Positions 1 through 6,299 of a stretch of 10,732 nt of DNA are shown here, one piece after another. The DNA lies in NCBI GenBank assembly GCA_035256645.1, contig DATEXU010000263.1, positions 1 through 10,732 of the forward strand, written 5' to 3'. The notes beneath the pieces were generated by a model that had not been told where the DNA came from, made no database searches, and was given only the letters and a program-made list of their open reading frames with translations. The position numbers and the translations under genes are program-made. The stretch is from G026625185 sp035256645. GTDB taxonomy: Bacteria > Desulfobacterota > WTBG01 > JAGOGO01. Positions within the stretch are counted from its first letter, which is position 1. The number at the start of each line of letters is the position of its first letter.

Positions 1-1
1 T

Positions 2-193
2 GGTGGTGGACAATATTTTTCGAGGGGGCTGAACGATGTTGTGAAACAGAAGACCAATTGGAAGATCATTCAAACTCCATTCCTTTTCCAGAAAGGTCAA
101 AAGCCGGATAAGGTGACCCTGAACGTTGTCATCAACGGCAAAGGAACCGTCTGGATCGATGACATCGTGTTGTCCAAAGAACCTTTGAAATAG
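2..193 (+). CDS. C-terminal end of a protein with a carbohydrate-binding-like beta-sandwich tail (partial)
   Basis: The frame is open from the left edge to a TAG at 191-193, giving 63 residues of a protein whose start lies outside the window. The segment reads as the last strands of a jelly-roll domain: a 'WKIIQTPFLF' strand, a 'KVTLNVVINGKG' strand and the closing 'GTVWIDDIVLSKEP'. The ending 'GxGTVWIDDIxL' is typical of CBM4/9-like and related beta-sandwich domains found at the C-terminus of extracellular enzymes and of some membrane glycosyltransferases. The catalytic part is not visible, so the enzyme class cannot be named. That it is a real gene end is fairly secure; the domain assignment comes from motif appearance only. 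Confidence 0.6.
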   Translation, partial: GGGQYFSRGLNDVVKQKTNWKIIQTPFLFQKGQKPDKVTLNVVINGKGTVWIDDIVLSKEPLK

Positions 194-210
194 TAATGCA
201 GAACAAGCAA

Positions 211-247
211 GCACAGGTGCTCGCTAAAAGCGACGCCTGAATTGTGC
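211..247 (+). terminator. Imperfect hairpin after the first gene, possible terminator
   Basis: A GC-rich imperfect inverted repeat starts 18 nt after the TAG at 191-193. The left arm GCACA + GGTGCTCGCT pairs with AGCGACGCC + TGTGC on the right, with a short A-rich loop, one bulged base and a 5-nt bulge (TGAAT). No T-run follows it, so it is not a textbook intrinsic terminator. It could instead be a mobile-element or recombination-site remnant. The rest of 248-399 is AT-rich and holds only short dyads, such as ATAACAA/TTGTTAT at 273-287; I see no gene there. Confidence 0.35.
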
Positions 248-399
248 CATTATTAATGACAATTAAACTGTAATAACAAATTGTTATATAGTATTTTTAA
301 AGTTATTTATAGTTTTTATATTGCAAAGTTTTCATTTTGGGGTCTTATACGGACCAATATAAATATAGTTGTGCAGCGAAATCAAAAGCAATTCAATCC

Positions 400-428
400 T
401 TGACTTTTAAGACAAGCGTAGTTACAAT
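400..428 (+). promoter_or_regulatory. Sigma70-type promoter of mazEF
   Basis: TTGACT (400-405) and TACAAT (423-428) are separated by exactly 17 nt, close to the consensus. Transcription would start near 435, leaving a leader of about 22 nt that holds the strong ribosome-binding site AAGGAGG (446-452), 5 nt before the mazE ATG. TA modules are usually autorepressed by the antitoxin at such a promoter. A short dyad upstream (GGTC/GACC around 341-355) could be part of an operator, but this is weak. Confidence 0.7.
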
Positions 429-457
429 GTGCCAACTGTTCAATCAAGGAGGTAAAA

Positions 458-712
458 ATGAGGGCACATGTTGTAAAAATAGGTAATTCCCGAGGAATCC
501 GTATCCCAAAATCATTGCTTGAGCAAACCGGAATTAAAGATGACGTTGAGCTTGAAGTAGATAAAACCCAAATCATTATTCGTCCGATCTCAAATCCAAG
601 ATCAGGTTGGGATAATGCTTTCAAATCAATGGCACAAAACAATGATGACGCATTGATAAACGGAACTGACAACATTTCACATTCCTGGGATGATGAGGAA
701 TGGCAATGGTAG
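458..712 (+). CDS. mazE: MazE-type antitoxin (AbrB/SpoVT fold)
   Basis: This 84-residue protein has the usual length of MazE. Residues 1-45 form the swapped-hairpin AbrB DNA-binding domain ('VVKIGNSRGIRIPKSLLEQTGI', then a 'VELEV...IIIRP' strand). The C-terminal tail (about 48-84, 'GWDNAFKSM' ... 'WDDEEWQW') is acidic and tryptophan-rich, the type that wraps the MazF dimer and blocks its active site. It starts at ATG 458 behind AAGGAGG. The gene overlaps mazF by a few bases, so translation is probably coupled, which keeps antitoxin in excess. It likely represses its own promoter at 400-428, as in the family. The module is intact, with no frameshift. Confidence 0.93.
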   Translation: MRAHVVKIGNSRGIRIPKSLLEQTGIKDDVELEVDKTQIIIRPISNPRSGWDNAFKSMAQNNDDALINGTDNISHSWDDEEWQW

Positions 713-1029
713 TGAACCGATTCGAGGTGTATTTGACAAATCTCGATCCTGCTGTTGGTTCTGAAATTCAGAAAACCCGACCCTGTTTGATTATTTCTCC
801 GGACGAAATGAACCGACATATCCGTACCGTTATCGTTGCCCCAATGACGACCGCCGGCAAAGACTATCCCACACGAATAGGTTGCATTTTCAAGAGAAAA
901 AAAGGGCAAATCGTTTTAGATCAGATACGAACAATAGACAAAAAGAGACTTATAAAAAACCTTGGCACTCTTGATTCAGAAACCCAGTTAAAAGTTATTA
1001 CCGTTTTACAGCGGCTATTTGCATTTTAA
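706..1029 (+). CDS. mazF: MazF/PemK-type toxin endoribonuclease
   Basis: Ribosome-independent, sequence-specific mRNA interferase family. The frame opens at ATG 700, but GAGG at 695-698 sits 1 nt from that ATG and 7 nt from ATG 706, so 706 (107 aa, 'MVVNRFEVYLTNLDP') is the better start; it overlaps the mazE stop at 710-712. The family pattern is clear: 'R-EVYLTNLDPAVGSEIQKTRPCLIIS', then 'TVIVAPMTTAGKDYPTRI' and 'GQIVLDQIRTIDKKRLIKNLG'. The Arg of 'KTRP' and the Thr of 'PMTT' match the catalytic Arg/Thr of MazF. The full length and complete motifs suggest an active toxin. The cleavage motif cannot be deduced. An attC-like site follows directly. Confidence 0.94.
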   Translation: MVVNRFEVYLTNLDPAVGSEIQKTRPCLIISPDEMNRHIRTVIVAPMTTAGKDYPTRIGCIFKRKKGQIVLDQIRTIDKKRLIKNLGTLDSETQLKVITVLQRLFAF

Positions 1030-1033
1030 AATT

Positions 1034-1092
1034 GCCCAACTCTTCAATCCACCGGACGCTCCTTCCTCGCGCCGGTGATTATTGCGTTCAGC
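1034..1092 (+). mobile_element. attC-like integron recombination site after mazF
   Basis: GCCCAAC (1034-1040) matches the attC R'' consensus RYYYAAC exactly. At the other end GTTCAGC (1086-1092) matches GTTRRRY at 6 of 7 positions. Between them lie folded arms: AATC + ACCGG (1046-1055) against CCGGT + GATT (1072-1080), leaving C1050 unpaired on this strand. That equals an extrahelical G on the bottom strand, a hallmark of attC. Inside, CGC/GCG (1057-1059 and 1069-1071) closes a 9-nt loop. The total of 59 bp is at the small end of attC lengths. No integrase is in the window, so this would be an isolated site. The assignment is by structure and consensus only. Confidence 0.5.
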
Positions 1093-1104
1093 AGGAGAAA
1101 TAAA

Positions 1105-1155
1105 ATGAACTCACCGATTGCGCTGTTATTCCTTATATCAATTTTCAGTCTTTGA
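1105..1155 (+). pseudogene. Signal-peptide-like remnant, interrupted by stop codons
   Basis: GCAGGAG (1091-1097) precedes ATG 1105 with good spacing, but the frame runs only 16 codons ('MNSPIALLFLISIFSL') to TGA 1153-1155. It reads on in the same frame as 'SAQNIVIEKKVTI' to a TAA at 1192-1194, then 'TLDQFVPNRNQLN' to a TGA at 1237-1239. A start codon with a ribosome-binding site, a hydrophobic segment and a possible cleavage region resemble the start of an exported protein broken by stops. Its position right after the attC-like site fits the first codons of a former next cassette gene. It could also be chance; the evidence is short. Confidence 0.3.
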
Positions 1156-1249
1156 TCTGCTCAGAACATTGTAATTGAAAAGAAAGTCACTATATAAACT
1201 TTAGACCAGTTTGTCCCCAACCGAAACCAGCTAAATTGAGGTAGTGTCT

Positions 1250-2569
1250 ATGGATGTATTAATGCTTTCACGGTTGCAATTCGCTGTGGCCACCTATTTC
1301 CATTTCTTGTTTGTGCCCCTGACCCTCGGTCTTTCAATTCTTCTTGCCATCATGGAAACACGGTATGTCATAACCAAAGATATTGGATACCAAAGGATGG
1401 CAAAATTTTGGGGTAAAATTTTTCTTATTAATTTTGTCATCGGGATAGTAACCGGCATCACGTTAGAATTTCAATTTGGAACCAACTGGGCCCGGTACTC
1501 AAAATTTGTGGGAGATATTTTTGGCTCTCTCCTGGCCATTGAAGCAACCGTAGCTTTTTTTCTCGAATCAACCTTTATTGTCGTGTGGGCGCTGGGGTGG
1601 AAACGACTCTCTCCCAAAGCTCATGCCCTGACCATCTGGCTGGTGGCTATCGCGTCGAATCTTTCCGCCCTATGGATCATTATAGCCAATTCCTGGATGC
1701 AGCATCCGGTTGGTTTTGTCATCAGGAATGGTCGGGCTGAATTGACAGACTTTCTGGCGGTTATAACCCAGAAATTTGCGATCCTCGCCGTTCTGCACAC
1801 TGTCGGAGCAGCGTATGTTTTGAGCAGTTTTCTTGTCATGGGAATAAGCGCCTATCACATCCTCAAAAAACAACATACCTCTTTTTTTATTAGATCATTT
1901 CGCATGGCTCTGAATATGGCGCTTATTTTTTCGTTGTTTGTCGTTGCTGAGGGAGATCTTCATGGCGCTCATCTTGCTGACACGCAACCGAGCAAGCTCG
2001 CAGCCCTGGAATCTCATTGGGAAACAACCGACCATGCCCCTTTTTATCTTTTTCTTATTCCCGACGCTGAACATGAACATAACCTGCTTCAATTCGGACG
2101 CATACCGAGCGCATTAAGTCTGCTTATTTTTCACGACCCTAACGGTGTTGTCCCGGGTCTTAAAGATTTTCCAAAAGTCAATAGACCTCCGGTTGCCTTA
2201 ACCTTTTTTTCTTTTCGATTTATGGTAGCGCTCGGTTTTCTATTTATTTTACTAACCGGTCTGTGCTGGCTAAAACGAAACCGTCTGGAATCCAGTCCTG
2301 GTCTCCTTAAAATCATCATGTATTCCATCCCCCTGCCTTACATCGCCTGCGCGCTGGGATGGACGGTTTCAGAAGTTGGGCGTCAGCCTTGGATCGTCTA
2401 CGGAATAATGAGAACGTCCCAGGCAGTTTCACCAATTGCCACCTGTCAAGTAGCAATTTCTTTTGCCGGATTTATTCTGGTTTATTCTTTTCTCGGATTG
2501 GTTGCATTTTCCCTGATGGTCAAACAGGCCAAAAAGGGACCTGAACCCTTCACTTCAGACACCATATAA
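1250..2569 (+). CDS. cydA: Cytochrome bd oxidase subunit I
   Basis: Heme-bearing subunit of the quinol:O2 oxidoreductase in the cytoplasmic membrane, a high-affinity terminal oxidase. The frame is open from GTG 1244, but GAGG (1238-1241) is only 2 nt from it and 8 nt from ATG 1250, so I choose 1250 (439 aa). Counting from that Met, the heme b595 ligand is His18 ('ATYFHFLFVPL'), the acidic pair Glu98/Glu106 lies on one helix, the b558 ligands are His183 and Met325 ('SFRFM', with Arg323), and 'GRQPW' is at 377-381. The quinol loop has 'KLAALESHWET' with Lys249 and Glu254, matching E. coli Lys252/Glu257. The loop is short, like Geobacillus CydA rather than the long E. coli type. cydB follows after 17 nt. 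TATATAAA (1191-1198) could be a -10, but no convincing -35 is seen. Confidence 0.97.
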   Translation: MDVLMLSRLQFAVATYFHFLFVPLTLGLSILLAIMETRYVITKDIGYQRMAKFWGKIFLINFVIGIVTGITLEFQFGTNWARYSKFVGDIFGSLLAIEATVAFFLESTFIVVWALGWKRLSPKAHALTIWLVAIASNLSALWIIIANSWMQHPVGFVIRNGRAELTDFLAVITQKFAILAVLHTVGAAYVLSSFLVMGISAYHILKKQHTSFFIRSFRMALNMALIFSLFVVAEGDLHGAHLADTQPSKLAALESHWETTDHAPFYLFLIPDAEHEHNLLQFGRIPSALSLLIFHDPNGVVPGLKDFPKVNRPPVALTFFSFRFMVALGFLFILLTGLCWLKRNRLESSPGLLKIIMYSIPLPYIACALGWTVSEVGRQPWIVYGIMRTSQAVSPIATCQVAISFAGFILVYSFLGLVAFSLMVKQAKKGPEPFTSDTI

Positions 2570-2586
2570 AACGGGGAGGATGCGTC

Positions 2587-3612
2587 ATGTTAGAAACTAT
2601 CTGGTTTGCCCTGTGGGGTTTTCTTTGGGCAATTTATTTTGCTCTTGACGGCTTTGACTTAGGCGTGGGCACCATTATGCCTTTTCTCGCCAAAAATGAA
2701 GCTGACAAACGAATCATGTATAGCGCTCAATATCCTTACTGGGATGGCAACGAAGTCTGGCTGATTGCTGCCGGTGGCGTAACCTTTGCCGCTTTCCCAA
2801 CGACGTATGCGGTACTGTTTAGCAGCTTTTATTCAGCTTTGATGCTTATCCTGTTTGCGTTAATCTTTCGAGCTGTCTCCTTTGAGTTTCGAGATAAAAT
2901 AGATAATCCAGCCTGGCGACGGTGCTGGGATATCGCGATGATCGGGGGAAGTTTTTTGCCGGCATTGCTTTTGGGGGTCGCCTTCGCCAATATCTTTCGC
3001 GGCATTCCCATTGATGGAGAGGGAATCTACCACGGAAATATTTTAACCCTTCTTAACCCTTATGGCCTGGCAGGGGGAATCCTCTTTTTAGTTTTATTTT
3101 GTCTCCACGGATCATTGTGGCTTACCATCAAAGCAGAAGGAGAACTTCACCAAAGGGCTACTGTCTTAGCAAAAAAAATGTGGCTGGTTCTTGTGATCGT
3201 AGCCGGTTTATTCCTTTTGGCGACTGGATTCTTTACCCAGCTTTACCAAAACTACCTTAAATCCCCTATTTTTTTTATTATTCCGCTTGCTACGGTAGCA
3301 AGTCTTTTGTTGATCCGGGTATTCATAAAAAAAGAAGCCTGGTGGAAAGCTTGGTCTGCATCCAGCGGAACCATTGTGGGAGTCACGTTGTTTGGGGTTG
3401 TAGGCCTTTACCCTAACTTGCTCCCTTCGAGCATGGACCCTTCCTATAGTCTGACCATCTTTAATTCTGCCTCAAGCCCCTTGACGTTAAAAATTATGCT
3501 GGGGGTCGCGCTGGTTTTTGTGCCGATTATCATCATTTATCAGGCCTGGGTGTACAACTTTTTTAAAGATAAAGTCAGAGAACATGACGTCGCGTATGAA
3601 GAACACTACTAA
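2587..3612 (+). CDS. cydB: Cytochrome bd oxidase subunit II
   Basis: Membrane partner of CydA, 341 aa with several hydrophobic segments, which is normal length. Family hallmarks are 'ALDGFDLGVG' (19-28), 'YWDGNEVWL' (51-59) and 'FRAVSFEFR' in the third hydrophobic region. ATG 2587 has a strong ribosome-binding site GGGGAGGA (2573-2580). It starts 17 nt after cydA and is surely co-transcribed with it. I found no cydX-like small subunit in the 135 nt downstream and no cydDC transporter genes in the window. No clear terminator follows; the next gene has its own promoter. Confidence 0.97.
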   Translation: MLETIWFALWGFLWAIYFALDGFDLGVGTIMPFLAKNEADKRIMYSAQYPYWDGNEVWLIAAGGVTFAAFPTTYAVLFSSFYSALMLILFALIFRAVSFEFRDKIDNPAWRRCWDIAMIGGSFLPALLLGVAFANIFRGIPIDGEGIYHGNILTLLNPYGLAGGILFLVLFCLHGSLWLTIKAEGELHQRATVLAKKMWLVLVIVAGLFLLATGFFTQLYQNYLKSPIFFIIPLATVASLLLIRVFIKKEAWWKAWSASSGTIVGVTLFGVVGLYPNLLPSSMDPSYSLTIFNSASSPLTLKIMLGVALVFVPIIIIYQAWVYNFFKDKVREHDVAYEEHY

Positions 3613-3712
3613 GCGAAGGGAAAAAATTATCGTTTCTTCCACCCGGAGCGCATGTAAACAAAATCTTGCCCCCCACGCAAAGAAAGCTTTTTTGATCATT
3701 CCTGAAGCGCAT

Positions 3713-3741
3713 TTGAAAATAGTCCGAATGCCGTTTATAAT
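3713..3741 (+). promoter_or_regulatory. Promoter of the archease gene, predicting a leaderless mRNA
   Basis: TTGAAA (3713-3718), a 17-nt spacer and a perfect TATAAT (3736-3741). Only six bases (AAATCC) separate the -10 box from the archease ATG at 3748, so the expected start site falls on the A of the start codon. There is no Shine-Dalgarno upstream, as expected for a leaderless transcript. Confidence 0.7.
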
Positions 3742-3747
3742 AAATCC

Positions 3748-4167
3748 ATGACGGAAAAATTTCTGTTTATTGATCATACGGCTGATATTGGTGTCGTTAT
3801 TTTTGGAAAAAGCCTTTCTGAGCTTTTTCAGCATGCCGCCCAAAGTTTTTTCTCTGTTTTGACCGAACTTAAAGATATTCATGAAAAAGAATCACACAGC
3901 ATTTCGCTTGACGCGCCGGGATTGGAAGAGCTTCTGGTCTCGTGGCTTAATGAGTTCCTTTACCTTTTCGAAACGCAAGGATTACTTTTCAGCCGTTTTG
4001 AAATAAAAAATCTCAACCAAGAGCATCTTGAAGCTATTGCCTGGGGAGAAAAGTACACGGCAGAGAAGCACCCTATCAAAAGAATAATCAAGGCAGTTAC
4101 TTTTCATCAACTCTTCATACAAAAACAAAAGGGAATCTGGAAGACGCAAATCATTTTTGACCTATAA
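3748..4167 (+). CDS. Archease, RtcB cofactor protein
   Basis: A 139-aa protein of the archease family, which speeds guanylylation and multiple turnover of the RNA ligase RtcB and can broaden its nucleotide use. The signature 'DHTADIG' is at 9-15, followed by 'KSLSELFQHAAQSFFSV', 'LLVSWLNEFLYLFE' (63-75), 'AWGE' (98-101), 'IKAVTFHQL' (114-122) and the typical 'FDL' end. The Asp/Glu/His residues in these motifs are the usual metal-site region. It lies 106 nt upstream of rtcB on the same strand, the classic gene pairing. It has its own promoter and apparently no 5' UTR. The intergenic stretch to rtcB carries a small GTTACC/GGTAAC stem (4192-4214) of unknown meaning. Confidence 0.93.
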   Translation: MTEKFLFIDHTADIGVVIFGKSLSELFQHAAQSFFSVLTELKDIHEKESHSISLDAPGLEELLVSWLNEFLYLFETQGLLFSRFEIKNLNQEHLEAIAWGEKYTAEKHPIKRIIKAVTFHQLFIQKQKGIWKTQIIFDL

Positions 4168-4273
4168 TCGCATGAGAGGACAATGCATGGTGTTACCTGA
4201 AATTCTTTGGTAACGCGCTACCTCACAGACGGAGAGTTCGTAAATTTTTTTCACTATAAAAGAGGTGAAATCA

Positions 4274-5728
4274 ATGGGTGAAAAAATCCCGTTAAAAGCT
4301 CAAAAAATTGATTCGTGGCGATGGCTGATTCCGAGAGAAGGCAGCATGAAAACTGACGGTTTGGTCTACGCGGATGAGAAGATGATCAAAGATATTCAGA
4401 AAGACCAAAGCCTCCTTCAAGTTGCCAATGTGGCCACCCTTCCGGGGATTCTCGGGAAATCAATGGCCATGCCCGATATCCATTGGGGATACGGATTCCC
4501 CATTGGCGGCGTGGCAGCCTTTGATATGGACACGGGCGTTGTTTCACCCGGTGGCGTTGGCTACGATATAAACTGCGGGGTTCGGCTGATGCGCTCAGGT
4601 TTGAGCCGCAAGGATGTCCAAAATAAGATTCACCAACTCGTCGATACCTTGTTCAGGAATATACCCTCAGGCGTTGGCTCCCATCGGAAAGATCTGAAAC
4701 TCAGTTACCAAGAACTTGACCGAGTCTTAGAAGAAGGCGCCCAATGGGCGATTAAACGCGGGTACGGTTCCGCGGAAGATAGAGAACACTTGGAAGCTTG
4801 CGGCTGCATTGACGGAGCCGATCCAAAAATGGTTAGTGACCGTGCCAAAGAAAGAGGCCGGCCTCAATTAGGAACTCTCGGCTCCGGCAACCATTTTGTA
4901 GAGGTCGGTTATGTTGATGAGGTTTATGATGCAAAAGCCGCTGAAAAGTTAGGACTCGAAAAAGATGGGGTTACCGTTTTAGTGCACACCGGCTCCCGGG
5001 GATTGGGCCATCAGGTATGCGATGATTTTATCCGGGTGATGCTTGAAGCTTCCCGCCGCTACGGCATTGACCTTCCCGATAAGCAACTCTGCTGCGCTCC
5101 CCTTGATTCTCCGGAGGGAAAAAAATATTTGGCGGCTATGGCGGGTGCCGCTAACTTTGCTTTTGCGAATCGCCAGCTTATTTCCCACTGGACCCGGGAG
5201 TCATTCGAACAGGTGTTTAAGATGGGGCCGAAAGCCCTCCAACTCGAAGTGGTGTACGATGTCTGCCACAACATTGCTAAAATCGAGACCCATGATGTGC
5301 AAGGAGAAAAAAAGAAGGTCTGTGTCCACCGCAAGGGAGCTACCCGGGCTTTTCCTCCCGGCCATCCCGAGCTTCCTCTTGACTACCGAGAACTGGGACA
5401 GCCCGTACTCATTCCGGGTGACATGGGCCGGTATTCTTACGTGCTGCTGGGTACGGAAAAAGCTTACCAAGAAACCTTCGGGTCAACCTGCCATGGAGCG
5501 GGTCGGGTCATGAGCAGGCACGAGGCCAAAAGAAAGGCGCAAGGAAAATCCGTTACCAAGGAACTTGAAAGTAAAGGAATAATCGTCCGCGGCGCCAGCC
5601 TGGAAACCCTGGTTGAGGAAATTCCTGAAGCTTATAAAGATGTTAGCGATGTGGTGAAGGTCGTGCATGAGGCTGGGATCAGTAAAAAAGTGCTTAGATT
5701 AAAACCCCTTGGAGTAATTAAGGGATAG
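4274..5728 (+). CDS. rtcB: RNA-splicing ligase RtcB
   Basis: GTP- and Mn2+-dependent ligase joining RNA 2',3'-cyclic phosphate (or 3'-phosphate) to 5'-OH ends, used in tRNA splicing or RNA repair. GTG 4265 is in frame, but GAGGTG (4262-4267) is the ribosome-binding site and lies 6 nt before ATG 4274, so I start there (484 aa). From that Met: 'GGVGYDINCGVR' gives Asp98 and Cys101, 'GSGNHF' gives His207, 'VHTGSRGLGHQ' gives His238, 'VYDVCHNIAK' gives His332, and 'STCHGAGRVMSR' gives His407, equivalent to the guanylylated His404 of the Pyrococcus enzyme. All metal and GMP residues are present, so the enzyme should be active. It belongs to the longer archaeal-like class paired with archease. It ends ahead of a terminator hairpin. 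Confidence 0.96.
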   Translation: MGEKIPLKAQKIDSWRWLIPREGSMKTDGLVYADEKMIKDIQKDQSLLQVANVATLPGILGKSMAMPDIHWGYGFPIGGVAAFDMDTGVVSPGGVGYDINCGVRLMRSGLSRKDVQNKIHQLVDTLFRNIPSGVGSHRKDLKLSYQELDRVLEEGAQWAIKRGYGSAEDREHLEACGCIDGADPKMVSDRAKERGRPQLGTLGSGNHFVEVGYVDEVYDAKAAEKLGLEKDGVTVLVHTGSRGLGHQVCDDFIRVMLEASRRYGIDLPDKQLCCAPLDSPEGKKYLAAMAGAANFAFANRQLISHWTRESFEQVFKMGPKALQLEVVYDVCHNIAKIETHDVQGEKKKVCVHRKGATRAFPPGHPELPLDYRELGQPVLIPGDMGRYSYVLLGTEKAYQETFGSTCHGAGRVMSRHEAKRKAQGKSVTKELESKGIIVRGASLETLVEEIPEAYKDVSDVVKVVHEAGISKKVLRLKPLGVIKG

Positions 5729-5818
5729 TGAAAGACGCGATTCAAACGTTTTCGGTCAAACTTGACTATTCAAAATAAATGGTTAAGTTGATAAATAGTT
5801 GAAAATAATTTTTCCCTT

Positions 5819-5880
5819 AAGCCTCGCACTCGTATTCCTCCAATCCTCTCTCCTCCTTTCACGAGTGTGAGGCTTTTTAA
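5819..5880 (+). terminator. rtcB terminator with a pyrimidine-rich loop
   Basis: AAGCCTCGCACTCGT (5819-5833) pairs with ACGAGTGTGAGGCTT (5861-5875): 15 base pairs including one G-U, followed by a run of five T ending at 5878. The 27-nt loop (5834-5860) has only three purines and contains CCTCC (5837-5841) and CCTCCTTTC (5852-5860), the latter identical to the 3' end of bacterial 16S rRNA. On the minus strand the same hairpin lies just past the stop of the PUR-domain gene and shows a purine-rich loop, but without a U-run, so termination is expected mainly for rtcB. Confidence 0.8.
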
Positions 5881-5913
5881 TTAGTTGCTCCGGAATAGGG
5901 GTTATGCATTTAT

Positions 5914-6120
5914 TTATTGTAACTTATCAGTCTCATTGATAATTTCAGTCAATTCTTTAAGAAATGCATTGAGCCCTCCTTCGGGTACAATGATAAAACT
6001 CTTTTTATCACCAGATTTTTCCGTAATCTTCAGGTACCGACCGTTGGGGTTCTCTTTAAAATCCAAGAAAAAAAGCTTACTTTCAATTTCAAACCTTCGG
6101 CTTATTAATTCATTATCCAT
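5914..6120 (-). CDS. Single-repeat PUR-domain nucleic-acid-binding protein
   Basis: The frame opens at ATG 6153, but GGAGGG on the minus strand (6129-6134) lies 8 nt before the ATG at 6120 and no good site precedes 6153, so I start at 6120 (68 aa). Residues 7-62 read as one PUR repeat: 'RRFEIESKLFFLDFKENPNGRYLKITEKSG', then a 'SFIIVPEGG' strand and the amphipathic helix 'LNAFLKELTEIIN'. This matches the beta-strand/helix PUR unit of Pur-alpha and bacterial relatives (DUF3276/BpuR-like), which bind purine-rich single-stranded DNA or RNA, usually as dimers of repeats; a one-repeat protein would homodimerise. It lies downstream of mnmG on the same strand, separated by 179 nt with a palindrome. 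The fold match is by motif reading, so cellular targets are unknown. Confidence 0.72.
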   Translation of the reverse strand: MDNELISRRFEIESKLFFLDFKENPNGRYLKITEKSGDKKSFIIVPEGGLNAFLKELTEIINETDKLQ

Positions 6121-6219
6121 CAAACATTCCCTCCAATCGTAACATTTGAACATCTCAAAATTTAAAGAATACTGATTCTTACCAGCAATTCTACATTTAA
6201 AACTTGATTAATATATCAT

Positions 6220-6243
6220 AATACTTTTAAACTTAAAAGTATT
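6220..6243. promoter_or_regulatory. Perfect AT-rich palindrome upstream of the PUR gene
   Basis: AATACTTTTAA (6220-6230) and TTAAAAGTATT (6233-6243) are exact inverted copies separated by AC. The site is about 100 bp upstream of the PUR start and 57 bp after the mnmG stop. On the minus strand a possible -10 (TATATT) lies just downstream of it. It could be an operator or an AT-only hairpin. No U-run follows, so I do not call it a terminator. Confidence 0.4.
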
Positions 6244-6299
6244 TTTAAAACTAAACCATTCCCAGAAACTCAACCCATCATTTTTTTGAAAGCACACCG

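Noticed and set aside
382..909. 175-codon minus-strand frame across mazEF
   Set aside because: It is antisense to two well-supported genes and their promoter, and its translation shows no family features.
3613..3747. CydX-like small subunit gene after cydB
   Set aside because: The gap has no start codon with a short hydrophobic frame; it holds only the archease promoter.
4163..4168. TATAAT at the end of archease as a promoter for rtcB
   Set aside because: No acceptable -35 lies 16-18 nt upstream; the bases are part of the archease stop region.
4172..4213. Short frame of 13 codons between archease and rtcB, overlapping a GTTACC/GGTAAC stem, as a leader peptide
   Set aside because: It has no ribosome-binding site and no regulatory codon run. 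The stem is short with an 11-nt loop.
5043..5513. Long alternative frames on both strands inside rtcB
   Set aside because: They are shadows of a clearly conserved ligase gene; they have no ribosome-binding sites and no recognisable motifs.
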